Shown piece by piece: positions 16,567 to 25,449 of a stretch of 64,000 nt of DNA (position 1 is its first letter; the number at the start of each line of letters is the position of its first letter). Source of the stretch: JAPLJC01 sp963697965 (GTDB lineage Bacteria; Desulfobacterota; Desulfobaccia; Desulfobaccales; 0-14-0-80-60-11); assembly GCA_963697965.1 (NCBI GenBank), contig OY969108.1, positions 3,038,001 to 3,102,000 of the forward strand, given 5' to 3'. A model generated the notes under the pieces. The model ran no database searches and had not been told where the DNA came from. It saw only the letters and a list, made by a program, of their open reading frames with translations. Made by a program: the position numbers and the translations under genes.

Positions 16567-17341
16567 ATACGGCTCTTTGACACTGTACACCTATGGCTTT
16601 TTCCTGGCCCTGGCCTTCCTCGGCGCCATTTTCATCGCTGGCCGGGAGGCTCGGCGTTTGGGCCTGCCGGCGGAGACCTTTTTTGATCTCTGCTTCTACG
16701 CGGTGGTGGCCGCCCTGGTGGGCTCCCGGCTGATGTACGTGCTCCTGGATTTCCGGACCTACCTGGCGCACCCCCTGCAGATTTTTGCCATCTGGGGAGG
16801 CGGCCTGGACTTCCAGGGCGGGGTGATCCTGGCCTTGGCGGTGGCCATCTGGTTTATTCGGCGGCACCGCTTGCCCTGGCGGCCCACCCTGGACGCCCTG
16901 GCCCTGGGGTTGCCGGTGGGCCAGTTTCTGGGCCGGATCGGCTGCTTCTCGGCCGGCTGCTGTTACGGCTCCCCCAGCTCTCTGCCCTGGGCGGTGCTCT
17001 TCACCAATCCCGCGACCCTGTGCCCGCTGCGGGTACCGGTGCACCCGGCTCAACTTTACGAGGCCTTCCTGGACCTGGGGGTGGTCTTCGCGGCGCTCAG
17101 CTTCTGGAAGACCAGGAAAAGTTACGATGGCCAGCTCGCCCTCGTATATTTTTGCCTGGCCGGAGCGGTGCGGTTCGTGGTGGAGTTCTTCCGCAGCCCC
17201 CTCGATTATCGCGGCCCAACGTACTTTGGCTGGATGCCCTTGACCCAGCTCCTTGCCTTGGGTATGGCCCTGGTGGCCGGGGCCTTGCTGGTCTGGTTCG
17301 GCTGGCGGTCGAGGTCGCGGCTCCAGAGTGAACATAAATAA
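16547..17341 (+). CDS. lgt: Prolipoprotein diacylglyceryl transferase
   Basis: Lgt transfers diacylglycerol from phosphatidylglycerol to the lipobox cysteine. The 264 residues hold about seven membrane helices. Family marks are the N-terminal LYTYGFFLALAF helix, the signature GRIGCFSAGCCYG (a Cys-rich variant of the Lgt signature) and the C-terminal VHPAQLYEAF and RFVVEFFR motifs. The start lies inside the end of lspA. The gap 17342-17438 holds nothing I recognise. Confidence 0.95.
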   Translation: MHPILFRYGSLTLYTYGFFLALAFLGAIFIAGREARRLGLPAETFFDLCFYAVVAALVGSRLMYVLLDFRTYLAHPLQIFAIWGGGLDFQGGVILALAVAIWFIRRHRLPWRPTLDALALGLPVGQFLGRIGCFSAGCCYGSPSSLPWAVLFTNPATLCPLRVPVHPAQLYEAFLDLGVVFAALSFWKTRKSYDGQLALVYFCLAGAVRFVVEFFRSPLDYRGPTYFGWMPLTQLLALGMALVAGALLVWFGWRSRSRLQSEHK

Positions 17342-17438
17342 AGAGGCGCAGCCCTAACACTCCCCCACTCGGGGCCCATCAGGGGAGCGAGGCTGAAGCA
17401 GGAACCCGTGATTGCCTAACTAAGCAGCCCTAGCTTTG

Positions 17439-18278
17439 ATGAAAGCCACTGTCCCAATCCCAATTGCCGATTTCTCGATAGGCGACGCCAGCCTGGTAAT
17501 GATCGCCGGCCCCTGCGTGCTCGAGTCCGCGGCGGCCACCCTGGCAATCGCCCGGACCCTGAAGGAGATGGCCCGGGAGCTGGCCCTGCCCCTGATCTTC
17601 AAGGCATCCTACGACAAGGCCAATCGCACCTCGCTATCCTCTTACCGGGGCCCGGGGCTGGAGGAAGGCCTGGAAATCCTGGCCCGGGTCAAGGCTGAGG
17701 TGGGGTTGCCGGTGCTCTCCGACGTCCACCAGGTGGCCGAGGTGGGGCCCGCCGCCCAGGTCCTGGACGTATTGCAGATTCCCGCCTTCCTCTGCCGCCA
17801 GACCGACCTGGTGGTGGCCGCGGCCCGGAGCGGCAAGGTGGTGAATATCAAAAAAGGCCAGTTCCTGGCCCCCTGGGACCTGGGGCCGGTGCTGGAGAAG
17901 GCCAGGGCTGCCGGGAATGAGCGGATCCTCCTCACTGAACGGGGCGTAAGCTTCGGCTACAACAACCTGGTGGTCGATTTCCGCAGCCTGGCCATCATGA
18001 GGGAGTTGGGCTGCCCGGTCATATTGGACGTAACCCACAGCGTCCAGCTCCCCGGTGGCCAGGGCGTTTGCTCCGGGGGCCAGCGGCAGTTCATTCCGCT
18101 CCTGGCCCGGGCCGGGGTGGCGGCAGGGGTGGATGGCCTCTTTATGGAGGTGCATCCCGACCCGGAGCAGGCCCCCTGCGATGGCCCCAACTCTCTGCCC
18201 CTGGATCAGGTCCCGGCCCTTTGGCGGGAGCTCAAGGGGCTGCATGAATTTCTGCGCCAGCAGCGCCAGGAGAAGTAA
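17439..18278 (+). CDS. kdsA: 3-deoxy-8-phosphooctulonate (KDO-8-P) synthase
   Basis: KdsA condenses phosphoenolpyruvate with arabinose-5-phosphate, the first committed step to KDO for lipopolysaccharide. The ATG at 17439 (279 aa) is preferred over the overlapping TTG at 17436. Visible motifs are AGPCVLES, FKASYDKANRTS, LSDVHQ, NIKKGQF and TERGVSFGYNNL. The cysteine in AGPC (C26) marks the metal-dependent class; the metal-independent class has Asn there. A KDO-based lipopolysaccharide fits a Gram-negative envelope. The region just after the stop holds repeats, then murI. Confidence 0.95.
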   Translation: MKATVPIPIADFSIGDASLVMIAGPCVLESAAATLAIARTLKEMARELALPLIFKASYDKANRTSLSSYRGPGLEEGLEILARVKAEVGLPVLSDVHQVAEVGPAAQVLDVLQIPAFLCRQTDLVVAAARSGKVVNIKKGQFLAPWDLGPVLEKARAAGNERILLTERGVSFGYNNLVVDFRSLAIMRELGCPVILDVTHSVQLPGGQGVCSGGQRQFIPLLARAGVAAGVDGLFMEVHPDPEQAPCDGPNSLPLDQVPALWRELKGLHEFLRQQRQEK

Positions 18279-18309
18279 AACAGCGGACTCGAAACCAGGG
18301 CGACCCAAT

Positions 18310-18375
18310 CACAGGCTGGAAGCCTGTGCCACTGTCGCCCCTACACTCAAAACTCGAAACTCAAAACTCAAACCT
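18310..18375. repeat. Palindromic and CTCAAAACTCGAAA repeats up to the murI start
   Basis: CACAGGCTGGAAGCCTGTG (about 18311-18329) is followed by tandem 'ctcaaaactcgaaact' units ending just before the ATG of murI. The murI ribosome-binding region is thus made of repeat, and no clear Shine-Dalgarno sequence is visible. Confidence 0.6.
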
Positions 18376-19180
18376 ATGATCGGCGTATTCGATTCGGGAT
18401 TCGGCGGGCTGGTGGTGCTGCGGGAGTTTCTCCAGGTCCTGCCGCAATATGACTACCTGTACCTAGGGGACAATGCCAGAATTCCCTATGGCACCCGCTC
18501 GGACCGGGTAGTGCGGCGCTTCACGGAACAAGCGGTGGATTACCTCTTGCGCCAGGGCTGCCAGCTCATCGTCCTGGCTTGCCACACCGCCTCGGCCCGG
18601 GCCCTGCGGCGCATCCAACAGGTCTATATGCCGGAGCGTTATCCCCGGCGCCGGGTCCTGGGGGTGCTGATTCCCACGGTGGAGGAAGCCCTGGTTCGCA
18701 GCCGCAGCCGGCGCATCGGGGTCATCGCCACCGAAGGTACCGTGACCTCCCGCTCCTTTGAACTGGAGCTGCAAAAACTGGACCCCCGGGTGGAGGTGCT
18801 GCCAGCAGGCCTGCCCCCTGTTGGTGCCGTTAATCGAGTCCGGTGAGCAGGACTGGGAAGGCACCGCCATGATCCTCTCCCGCTATCTGGCTCCTTTCCA
18901 GGGGGGCCGGGTGGACACCCTGATCCTGGGATGCACCCATTACTCCATCTTGAAGGAGCAGATCCTGAGCCTTCTCGACCATAGTCCGGAGCTTATCTGC
19001 TCCGGGCAGGTGACTGCGATTAAGCTGCTGGACTATCTCCGGCGCCACCCGGAACTGGAGAGCCGCCTGAGCCGCGGTGGCTCCCGCCGCTACCTCTCCA
19101 CCGACCTCACCCCGCGTTTTCAGCAGCTTGCCAGCCTCTTCATGGGACAAGAGATGGAATCGGATGTAGTGGAACTGTAG
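18376..19180 (+). pseudogene. murI: Glutamate racemase, interrupted by a one-base frameshift
   Basis: MurI makes D-glutamate for peptidoglycan. The first frame (18376-18846) gives MIGVFDSGFGGLVVL, the substrate loop with DNARIPYG, and the first catalytic cysteine in ACHTASA. It then leaves the family after DPRVEVLPA. A second frame takes over at about 18803 with QQACPLLVPLIESG and the second catalytic cysteine in LGCTHYS, ending at 19180. Removing one C at 18802/18803 joins them exactly where relatives read VxxQACPLLVPL. The total of 805 nt is one more than a multiple of three. Every catalytic residue is intact and the gene is normally essential, so a sequencing or assembly error is at least as likely as true inactivation. 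Confidence 0.88.
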
Positions 19181-19182
19181 CC

Positions 19183-19497
19183 ATGGTTCAAAAATATGGC
19201 GCCGTCATTAATGATCTGGTCCTGGTGCACCATGACCGCCAGCCTGCGTTCTACGCCCGCATCAATGATATCGTCCCCGATGTCAAGCGGGGCTGGTATC
19301 AGGTGGAACTCCTGCTGCTCACCCTGCCTTCTCAGGTCATGACAATGATCTTGGAGGAGTCTCATCTCGGGGGAGAAGAATTTACCATGGGTGGCCGGCC
19401 GGTGAGGCTGGAACTTATTCCCCCCAAGCCCCCGGCGGGACCGGAAACCCCTCCGGCGGGCAAGGGCAAAGTCATTCCCCTGGTGCGGAAGACCTGA
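19183..19497 (+). CDS. Small protein of unknown function downstream of murI
   Basis: This 104-residue protein is not recognised. It starts two bases after the murI stop, so it is probably translated with it. The N-terminal ~75 residues have a regular strand-and-helix pattern (YGAVINDLVLVHHDRQPAFY, then WYQVELLLLTLPSQVM). The C-terminus is a proline-rich tail. There is no signal peptide. A beta-rich regulatory or PilZ-like fold is conceivable but unproven. Confidence 0.6.
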   Translation: MVQKYGAVINDLVLVHHDRQPAFYARINDIVPDVKRGWYQVELLLLTLPSQVMTMILEESHLGGEEFTMGGRPVRLELIPPKPPAGPETPPAGKGKVIPLVRKT

Positions 19498-19559
19498 TTT
19501 CAGGTGATGAGTCCCTATCTCGGGTGTCTGATACCGGGCCGCACTCCCCAATGGCAGGA

Positions 19560-19583
19560 GCGCCCCAGGGCGCCCGCCTTTTT
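19560..19583 (+). terminator. Possible intrinsic terminator
   Basis: GCGCC-CCAG-GGCGC (19560-19573) followed by CCGCC and five T residues, about 60 bp after the preceding stop codon. The stem is short and the T-run is offset by five bases. Confidence 0.4.
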
Positions 19584-19735
19584 ATCTTCGCTTATCCATG
19601 CTATACTCTTAATAAGAGGTTGCCCGTCCAGGATTTTTCGGGGCGGGCGGTGAGCTTCACTTTTTGCAGATTGTTGCAGAGTCAGCCCGGTATCCGGTCA
19701 TTTTTGGTGGCCGGAGCGGGGCGAGGGCCGTTTTC

Positions 19736-21049
19736 ATGAGAATCTTACTGGTTCAACCCACTACCAAATATCCGGACCGGAAAGTTTTGCGCAGCCGCAA
19801 GCGTTGGCTCTTGGGGATCACCCTGCCTTACCTGGCCGGCCTCACCCCCCGGGAGGTCATGGTAGATCTGGCCGATGACCGCCTGGTGGAGATTCCCTAC
19901 CACCGCCAGTACGACCTGGTGGGCATCACGTCCACCTGCGCCACTGCGGAGCGTGCTTACGAAATCGCCGCGGAGTTCCGCCGGCGCCGGGTGCCGGTGG
20001 TGATGGGCGGTTTCCACGTCACCCTGCACCCGGAGGAGGCCATGGAGCACTGCGATGCGGTGGTGGTGGGAGAGGCGGAGGACGTCTGGCAGCAGGTCAT
20101 AGAGGACGCCCGCGGCAAGCGCCTGCAGGGGCGCTACCAGGCCCAGGGGTTGCACCATCTGACGGGCCTGCCCCGGCCCCGTCTGGAACTGGTCGATTTC
20201 CGGCGCTACCGGGTGAAAATCATCCCGGCCCAGACCACCCGCGGCTGCCCTTATCACTGCGCCTTTTGTGAGGTTCCCATCGTTTACGGGCACACCTACC
20301 GCCGGCGGCCCCTTGACGAAGTGATTGAAGAGATCAAGGCCAACGTCCGCATCACCGGCCTCAAGAACATCTATTTCATTGATGATAACCTCACCGGGCA
20401 CATGGAATACGCCAAGGAGCTGTTCAAGGCCCTGATGCCGCTGAAACTCCACTGGAGCTGCTTATGGACCATCAACACTTCCCGGGACGAGGAACTGCTG
20501 GACCTGGCCAAACGCTCCGGCTGCAACCACGTGAACATCGGCATCGAAAACGTCTGCCCCGAGTCCATCTCCGCCATCGAGAAGGTGCAGAATCCGGTGG
20601 CAGAGTATGAATGGCTCCTGGGCCGCTTGCGGGAAAAGGGCATCTTCTACTCCCTGAACTTCATGTTCGGGCTGGACGGGGACCACACGGAGCTCTTTGA
20701 TGAGACCCTGGCCTTTCTGGAGAAGATCAAGGCGCCCATGGCCTTTTTCAACGTGGCCACCCCCCGCCGGGGTACCCCCATGTGGGAACGGCTTCAGCAG
20801 GAGGGCCGGATGCACAATCCCGACGCCGAAAAGTACCTGGGGATGGTGTGCAACTTTTTCCCCAGCCACATGAGCCCGGAGGAGTGCGAAGCCGGCGTCT
20901 GGCGCTGCTTCCAAAAATTTTACTCCTTTGCTTCCATCTGCCGCCGGCTGCTGCTGCCCCCCACCGGCTACGTCTTCCAGGGGCTCCCCAGCAATCTCTT
21001 TTTTCATTGGTCGGCGAGCCGCAAGATCAACCCGGTCGATTTTTATTAA
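19736..21049 (+). CDS. B12-binding-domain radical SAM protein
   Basis: Residues 1 to about 140 (MRILLVQPTTKYP; GITSTCATAERAYEIA; PVVMGGFHVTLHPEEA) form a cobalamin-binding-like domain. A radical SAM core follows with the cluster motif RGCPYHCAFC (CxxxCxxC) at about residues 169-178. The 437-residue length is typical of subfamilies that act on lipids, hopanoids or natural products. The exact reaction cannot be read from the sequence. The ATG at 19736 starts the domain cleanly; the longer open frame upstream is not protein-like. The stop overlaps the truncated MarC ORF on the other strand. Confidence 0.85.
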   Translation: MRILLVQPTTKYPDRKVLRSRKRWLLGITLPYLAGLTPREVMVDLADDRLVEIPYHRQYDLVGITSTCATAERAYEIAAEFRRRRVPVVMGGFHVTLHPEEAMEHCDAVVVGEAEDVWQQVIEDARGKRLQGRYQAQGLHHLTGLPRPRLELVDFRRYRVKIIPAQTTRGCPYHCAFCEVPIVYGHTYRRRPLDEVIEEIKANVRITGLKNIYFIDDNLTGHMEYAKELFKALMPLKLHWSCLWTINTSRDEELLDLAKRSGCNHVNIGIENVCPESISAIEKVQNPVAEYEWLLGRLREKGIFYSLNFMFGLDGDHTELFDETLAFLEKIKAPMAFFNVATPRRGTPMWERLQQEGRMHNPDAEKYLGMVCNFFPSHMSPEECEAGVWRCFQKFYSFASICRRLLLPPTGYVFQGLPSNLFFHWSASRKINPVDFY

Positions 21050-21282
21050 ATCAGCGAGGGGAAGGCGCTGCGCACCCCCTGGCCTGCCAGGGAAAACATG
21101 GCCAGGATGCCGAATGAATAGAAGTAGGCCCGGGCGGCCGCCTTCCGGGCCGCAGCCTCCAGTTGGCCGGTGGTCAGCGCCAGGAAGGGAAAGATATTAC
21201 CCAGCGGGTCTAAGATGACGAAAAAAGAGATCAGGCTGGTAATGAAAAAGGAACCGACGGAACCCAGAAAATCGTGACCCAT
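21046..21282 (-). pseudogene. Truncated MarC-family membrane protein
   Basis: The 78 residues match only the N-terminal third of MarC/UPF0056 proteins: a first helix, the characteristic SFFVILDPLGNIFPFLAL and a second helix. The frame ends where the converging radical SAM gene ends. Full-length relatives have about 200 residues and six helices. The missing two-thirds cannot be found nearby, so this is likely a remnant left by a deletion or rearrangement. Confidence 0.6.
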
Positions 21283-21313
21283 AGCGGGGGCGCCTCTCCC
21301 GGAAGGAAAGCTT

Positions 21314-22522
21314 ATGACTAATTACCAGGTAAATAAGACCTATCAGGAAATTAATGACAAAATCAGGAAAGGTCAAGCGGTGGTGGTCAGCGCCGAAGAG
21401 ATGGTCGGCCTGGTCCGCAGCAAAGGCGAGGCGGCCGCGGCCCGCACCGTGGACGTGGTGACCACCGGCACCTTTTCCCCCATGTGTTCTTCCGGGGCCA
21501 TCCTCAATTTCGGCCATGCCAAGCCGCCCATCAAGGCGTCCAAGGTCTGGCTCAATGACGTGCCGGCCTACGCCGGCCTGGCCGCGGTGGACGTTTACCT
21601 CGGCGTCACCGAACCCACTGAGGAAGATCCTCTGAACAAGGTCTATCCCGGTGAATTCAAGTACGGCGGCGGCCATGTGATCCAGGACCTGGTGGCGGGC
21701 AAGAGCGTGCATCTGGTGGCCGAGGCCTACGGCACCGACTGCTATCCCAACAAAAGCCTGGAGCGAGAGATCACCTTAAAGCAGATGGTCAACGCCATCC
21801 TCTGCAACCCCCGCAATTGTTATCAAAACTACAACGTGGCGGTGAACCTGTCCAAGCGCACCATCTACACCTACATGGGGGCGTTGCGCCCCAAGGCGGG
21901 CAATGCCAATTACTGCACCTCAGGGGAGCTGAGCCCCCTGTTCAATGATCCCTTTTACCGCACCACCGGCATCGGCACCCGTATCTTCCTGGGAGGCGGG
22001 GTGGGGTACGTCGTCTTCCCCGGCACCCAGCACAATCCCGCCAAGCCCCGGTCCGAGCACGGCATCCCCCTGGGTCCGGCGGGCACCCTGTTCGTCATGG
22101 GCGACCTGAAAAAGATGACCTCCAGGTATCTGGTGGGAGTGAGCCTCCTGGGTTACGGCTGCTCTTTGTCCGTGGGCCTGGGTATCCCGATTCCCATCCT
22201 GAATGAGGAGATGGCCCACTTTTGCGGGGTGGCCGACGAAGACCTGCTGGCCCCCATTGTGGACTATGGGAGCGATTATCCCGCGGGCACCGGCCGCGTC
22301 CTGGGGCAGGTGAGTTACGCCCAGTTAAAGCGGGGCACCCTCACCCTGGGCGGCCAGGAAGTGCCCACCGTACCTCTCTCCAGCCTGGTGCGGGCCCGGG
22401 AAATCGCCCTGCTTCTGAAAGAATGGATCAGTAAAGGCCAATTCCTGCTGGGCGAACCGGTGGAGCTGCTGCCTGGGAGCGAGGCGGTCCACGTCATCCG
22501 CACCCGCAGCCGGGATAGTTGA
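21314..22522 (+). CDS. Homocysteine biosynthesis protein, DUF39 family
   Basis: The 402-residue chain matches the DUF39/HcyBio family, with segments GTFSPMCSSGAILNFGH, KASKVWLNDVPAYAGLAA and YGGGHVIQDLVAGK. In Methanosarcina and in sulfate reducers, genetic work ties this family to a pathway making homocysteine from aspartate semialdehyde and sulfide. Conserved cysteines fall in MCSSGA, YGTDCYPN, CNPRNCYQN, NYCTSGE and FCGVAD. Many relatives carry or neighbour a NIL-ferredoxin partner; none is adjacent here. The start is preceded by GGAAGGA. With the cysteine synthase fusion, this gives the window two sulfide-fixing genes. Confidence 0.88.
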   Translation: MTNYQVNKTYQEINDKIRKGQAVVVSAEEMVGLVRSKGEAAAARTVDVVTTGTFSPMCSSGAILNFGHAKPPIKASKVWLNDVPAYAGLAAVDVYLGVTEPTEEDPLNKVYPGEFKYGGGHVIQDLVAGKSVHLVAEAYGTDCYPNKSLEREITLKQMVNAILCNPRNCYQNYNVAVNLSKRTIYTYMGALRPKAGNANYCTSGELSPLFNDPFYRTTGIGTRIFLGGGVGYVVFPGTQHNPAKPRSEHGIPLGPAGTLFVMGDLKKMTSRYLVGVSLLGYGCSLSVGLGIPIPILNEEMAHFCGVADEDLLAPIVDYGSDYPAGTGRVLGQVSYAQLKRGTLTLGGQEVPTVPLSSLVRAREIALLLKEWISKGQFLLGEPVELLPGSEAVHVIRTRSRDS

Positions 22523-22619
22523 GGAGCTCGCCGGTGGCGCCCGGCTTGATGGCTCCGGTCTTTAATGCCGGGGCACGGGGAAGCGCCGCGAGACCGCGGT
22601 AATATTGAGCATCCTTAAG

Positions 22620-23300
22620 GGTTGTAGGGTGGGCACTGCGCACGACTTGCTTTTACCTGCTTTCCTAAGGAGGGCACTGCCCACTATTTCCTCAAAAATA
22701 GTTTTTCGTAGGGGGCGGACTCCTGGGTCCGCCCTGTGGGGGCGGGTTTAAAACCCGCCCCTACTGCCCACCCTTGCCTGGAGGCGCACACGTGGGTGCG
22801 CCCCTACAAGGCAGTCCGGACAAGACAATCCGTACCCCTCACCCTGCCCTCTCCCCCCAAGGGTGGAGAGGGAAATAGCTTGTAATTTCCAGGAAATAAA
22901 ACGTAGGGGCGACCCGCTGGGTCGCCCAGGGCAGTGAGCAAAACCTGGGGTGCGCACCCCAAACCAGCATTCATTAACTGTTGAGCCTGCCTGAGTTAAA
23001 AAGATCTCTGGTTTTGGTGGGCGGTGCCCACCCTACATGCCTGATTACTTCCCCCTCACCCTGCCCTCTCCCCCATTGGGGGAGAGGGGAAAAACCAAGA
23101 GAACTCCTTAAAGTTAATCAAAGATAGAGATTTGGCAGCCTAGGTTACAACGGCAAATTAGCAAAAACCTTGCCGGACAATAATGGGCTCAAGGCAGTTA
23201 TTTTCTCTCCTGTTGTTGCAGTCAATGTAGGGTGGGCACTGCCCACCAATTCCTTAAGAATCTATACCTGTTTTCCGTAGGTGCGGACCCAATCGAGGGA
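22620..23300. repeat. ~680 bp mosaic of palindromic repeats
   Basis: This gap between DUF39 and glnS has no supportable gene. It holds GTGGGCACTGC units (about 22627, 23014, 23231), GGGGCGGACTCCTGGGTCCGCCC (about 22713), GGGCGGGTTTAAAACCCGCCC (about 22741) and GGCGCACACGTGGGTGCGCC (about 22783). It also holds two CCCTCACCCTGCCCTCTCCCC units (about 22837, 23051) and GGGGCGACCCGCTGGGTCGCCC (about 22906). The families are interleaved rather than tandem. Confidence 0.75.
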
Positions 23301-23301
23301 G

Positions 23302-24993
23302 TTATTTCCTCTCCTGTTGTTGCAGTTTGGCCCAGGGGTCCTTCAATCTCACGGTACGGTTGAACACCAGGGCACCGGGGGCGGAGTCTTTGAGGTCGGC
23401 GCAGAAGTAGCCCTGGCGCTCCAACTGATAGAAGCTGCCCGGGGCGGCGCCCGCCAGGCTGGGTTCCAGCCGGCAGGATGAGAGCACCTCCAGGGAATTG
23501 GGGTTGATATCCGCCAGAAAATCTCCCTCGTGCTCGGCCCCGGGTTCGGGCCGGGTGAACAGCCGGTCGTAAAGGCGCACTTCCGCGGGGACGGCGTGGT
23601 TCGCCGAGACCCAGTGCAGGGTGGCCTTCACCTGGCGGCCGTCCGGGGCGTAGCCGCCCCGGGTCTGGGGGTCGTAAGTGCAGTGCAGCTCCACCACCTC
23701 TCCGGCCGCGTCCTTCACCACCTCCACGCACTTGATGAAGTAGGCGTAGCGCAGCCGCACCTCCCGGCCCGGGGCCAGACGGTAGAACTTCTTGGGCGGC
23801 TCCTCCAGAAAGTCCTCCCGCTCCAGGTACATTACCCGGGAGAAGGGCACCTGGCGGCTGCCCGCAGCCGGGTCTTCGGGGTTGTTCACCGCCTCCAGCT
23901 CCTCCACCTGGCCCTCGGGGTAATTGACCAACACCACCTTCAGGGGGCGCAGCACCCCCATCACCCGGGGGGCCCGCCGGTTCAAATCCTCCCGGACGCA
24001 GTACTCCAGCAGGGCCAGGTCTACCAGGTTCTCCCGTCTGCCCACCCCGATGCGCTCGCAAAAGTGGCGGATGGCCGCGGCGGGGTAGCCCCGGCGGCGC
24101 ATCCCCGCCAGAGTGGGCATGCGGGGGTCGTCCCAACCGGCCACGCGGCCCTCGTTTACCAGCTTCAGGAGCTTGCGCTTGCTCATCACCGTGTAGCTGA
24201 GGTTGAGCCTGGCAAATTCGATCTGCTGGGGATGGCAGGGAACCGGCAGGTTATCCAGGGTCCAGTCGTAAAGAGGCCGGTGGTCTTCGAACTCCAGGGT
24301 GCAGATGGAATGGGTGATGCCCTCCAGGGCGTCGGAAATGGGGTGGGCATAATCGTACATGGGGTAGAGGCACCATTTATCCCCGGTGCGGTGATGCCCG
24401 GCGTGGAGAATGCGGTATAGGACCGGATCCCGCATATTGATGTTGGGGGAGGCCATGTCGATTTTGGCCCGCAGGGTTCGGGCCCCGTCAGGAAATTCGC
24501 CGTCCCGCATGCGTCGGAGCAGGTCGAGGTTCTCGGCCACGCTGCGGTTCCGGTAGGGACTCTCCCGGCCAGGCTCCGTGAGGGTACCGCGGTAGTCCCG
24601 GACCTCGTCCGCGGTCAAATCGCAGACAAAGGCCTTGCCTTCGCGGACCAGGTGCACCGTGTATTCATACATCTGCTCAAAATAGTCCGAGGCGTAAAAG
24701 AGGCGCGAGCCCCAGTCGAAGCCCAGCCAGCGCACGTCATCCATGATGGATTCGACGTACTCCACCTCTTCCTTGGTGGGATTGGTGTCGTCGAACCTGA
24801 GGTTGCAGAGCCCGTTGAACTGCCGGGCAATGCCGAAGTTGAGGCAGATGGACTTGGCATGGCCGATGTGCAGGTAGCCGTTAGGTTCCGGGGGGAACCG
24901 GGTGCAGACCCGGCCTTCATTCTTGCCGGCGCTCAGGTCGTCGGCCACCAGGTCGCGTATAAAGTCGGAGGGCTGCGCCTCGATCTCGCTCAT
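23302..24993 (-). CDS. glnS: Glutaminyl-tRNA synthetase
   Basis: GlnS charges tRNA-Gln directly. The 563-residue protein has the class I HIGH motif in PNGYLHIGHAKS, the MSK motif in VMSKRKL, and the GlnRS-specific RFDDTNP segment. The C-terminal anticodon-binding beta barrels are complete (LRYAYFIKCVEV; GYFCADL). The presence of GlnRS suggests glutamine charging does not depend solely on the transamidation route. The ATG start has a plausible purine-rich upstream sequence. The last codons run into a repeat-rich gap. Confidence 0.96.
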   Translation of the reverse strand: MSEIEAQPSDFIRDLVADDLSAGKNEGRVCTRFPPEPNGYLHIGHAKSICLNFGIARQFNGLCNLRFDDTNPTKEEVEYVESIMDDVRWLGFDWGSRLFYASDYFEQMYEYTVHLVREGKAFVCDLTADEVRDYRGTLTEPGRESPYRNRSVAENLDLLRRMRDGEFPDGARTLRAKIDMASPNINMRDPVLYRILHAGHHRTGDKWCLYPMYDYAHPISDALEGITHSICTLEFEDHRPLYDWTLDNLPVPCHPQQIEFARLNLSYTVMSKRKLLKLVNEGRVAGWDDPRMPTLAGMRRRGYPAAAIRHFCERIGVGRRENLVDLALLEYCVREDLNRRAPRVMGVLRPLKVVLVNYPEGQVEELEAVNNPEDPAAGSRQVPFSRVMYLEREDFLEEPPKKFYRLAPGREVRLRYAYFIKCVEVVKDAAGEVVELHCTYDPQTRGGYAPDGRQVKATLHWVSANHAVPAEVRLYDRLFTRPEPGAEHEGDFLADINPNSLEVLSSCRLEPSLAGAAPGSFYQLERQGYFCADLKDSAPGALVFNRTVRLKDPWAKLQQQERK

Positions 24994-25280
24994 CTGGACC
25001 TCTAAAGAAAATTCCCAAAAGTGGTTAATTTAGCCACCCGGGCAATTATTAAAGCAAGCCATCCCAGGCCAAAGACCAGTGCCGCCAGGGGGGCGGCTCG
25101 CCCCCCGGCCGCCATTGATCGTCTTGGGGTTAATATGTATAATTATATACTAGAAATGGGCGCTATACCCAATAGCATGGGGCGACTATTTGGGAATGGG
25201 CCAAGCGGCTCAGGTTTCTCATCGAGCACCTACAGACGTCCGAGGCCTGGAGATATTGCCGAACCCCGTTTGCCCAAAAC

Positions 25281-25400
25281 TGTCATTCTGAGCGAAGCGG
25301 AGAATCTCGTATTTTTAGTGACCTTAGATTCTGTTCAGGATGACATTGAAAGCAGGTTTTGCATAAATGCTTTGCCTTTTCCCCTCCCCCTTGAGGGGGG
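25281..25400. repeat. TGTCATTCTGAG element plus CCCCTCCCCCTTGAGGGGGG unit
   Basis: A TGTCATTCTGAGCGAAG ... CAGGATGACA element (25281-25344) is followed by a C-rich/G-rich palindrome (about 25381-25402). The gap 24994-25449 holds nothing else I can support. Confidence 0.65.
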
Positions 25401-25449
25401 AAAGAGCACTTAACCGGTTTAACCTGATTTTTGCCAGACCCTCTAATAG

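Noticed and set aside
22620..23300. Repeat cluster considered as a CRISPR array
   Set aside because: The repeats belong to several families with irregular spacing and palindromic arms; no constant repeat-spacer period.
25021..25413. 130-codon open frame before the second radical SAM gene
   Set aside because: Its second half is translated from TGTCATTCTGAG and C-rich repeat units, and there is no ribosome site.
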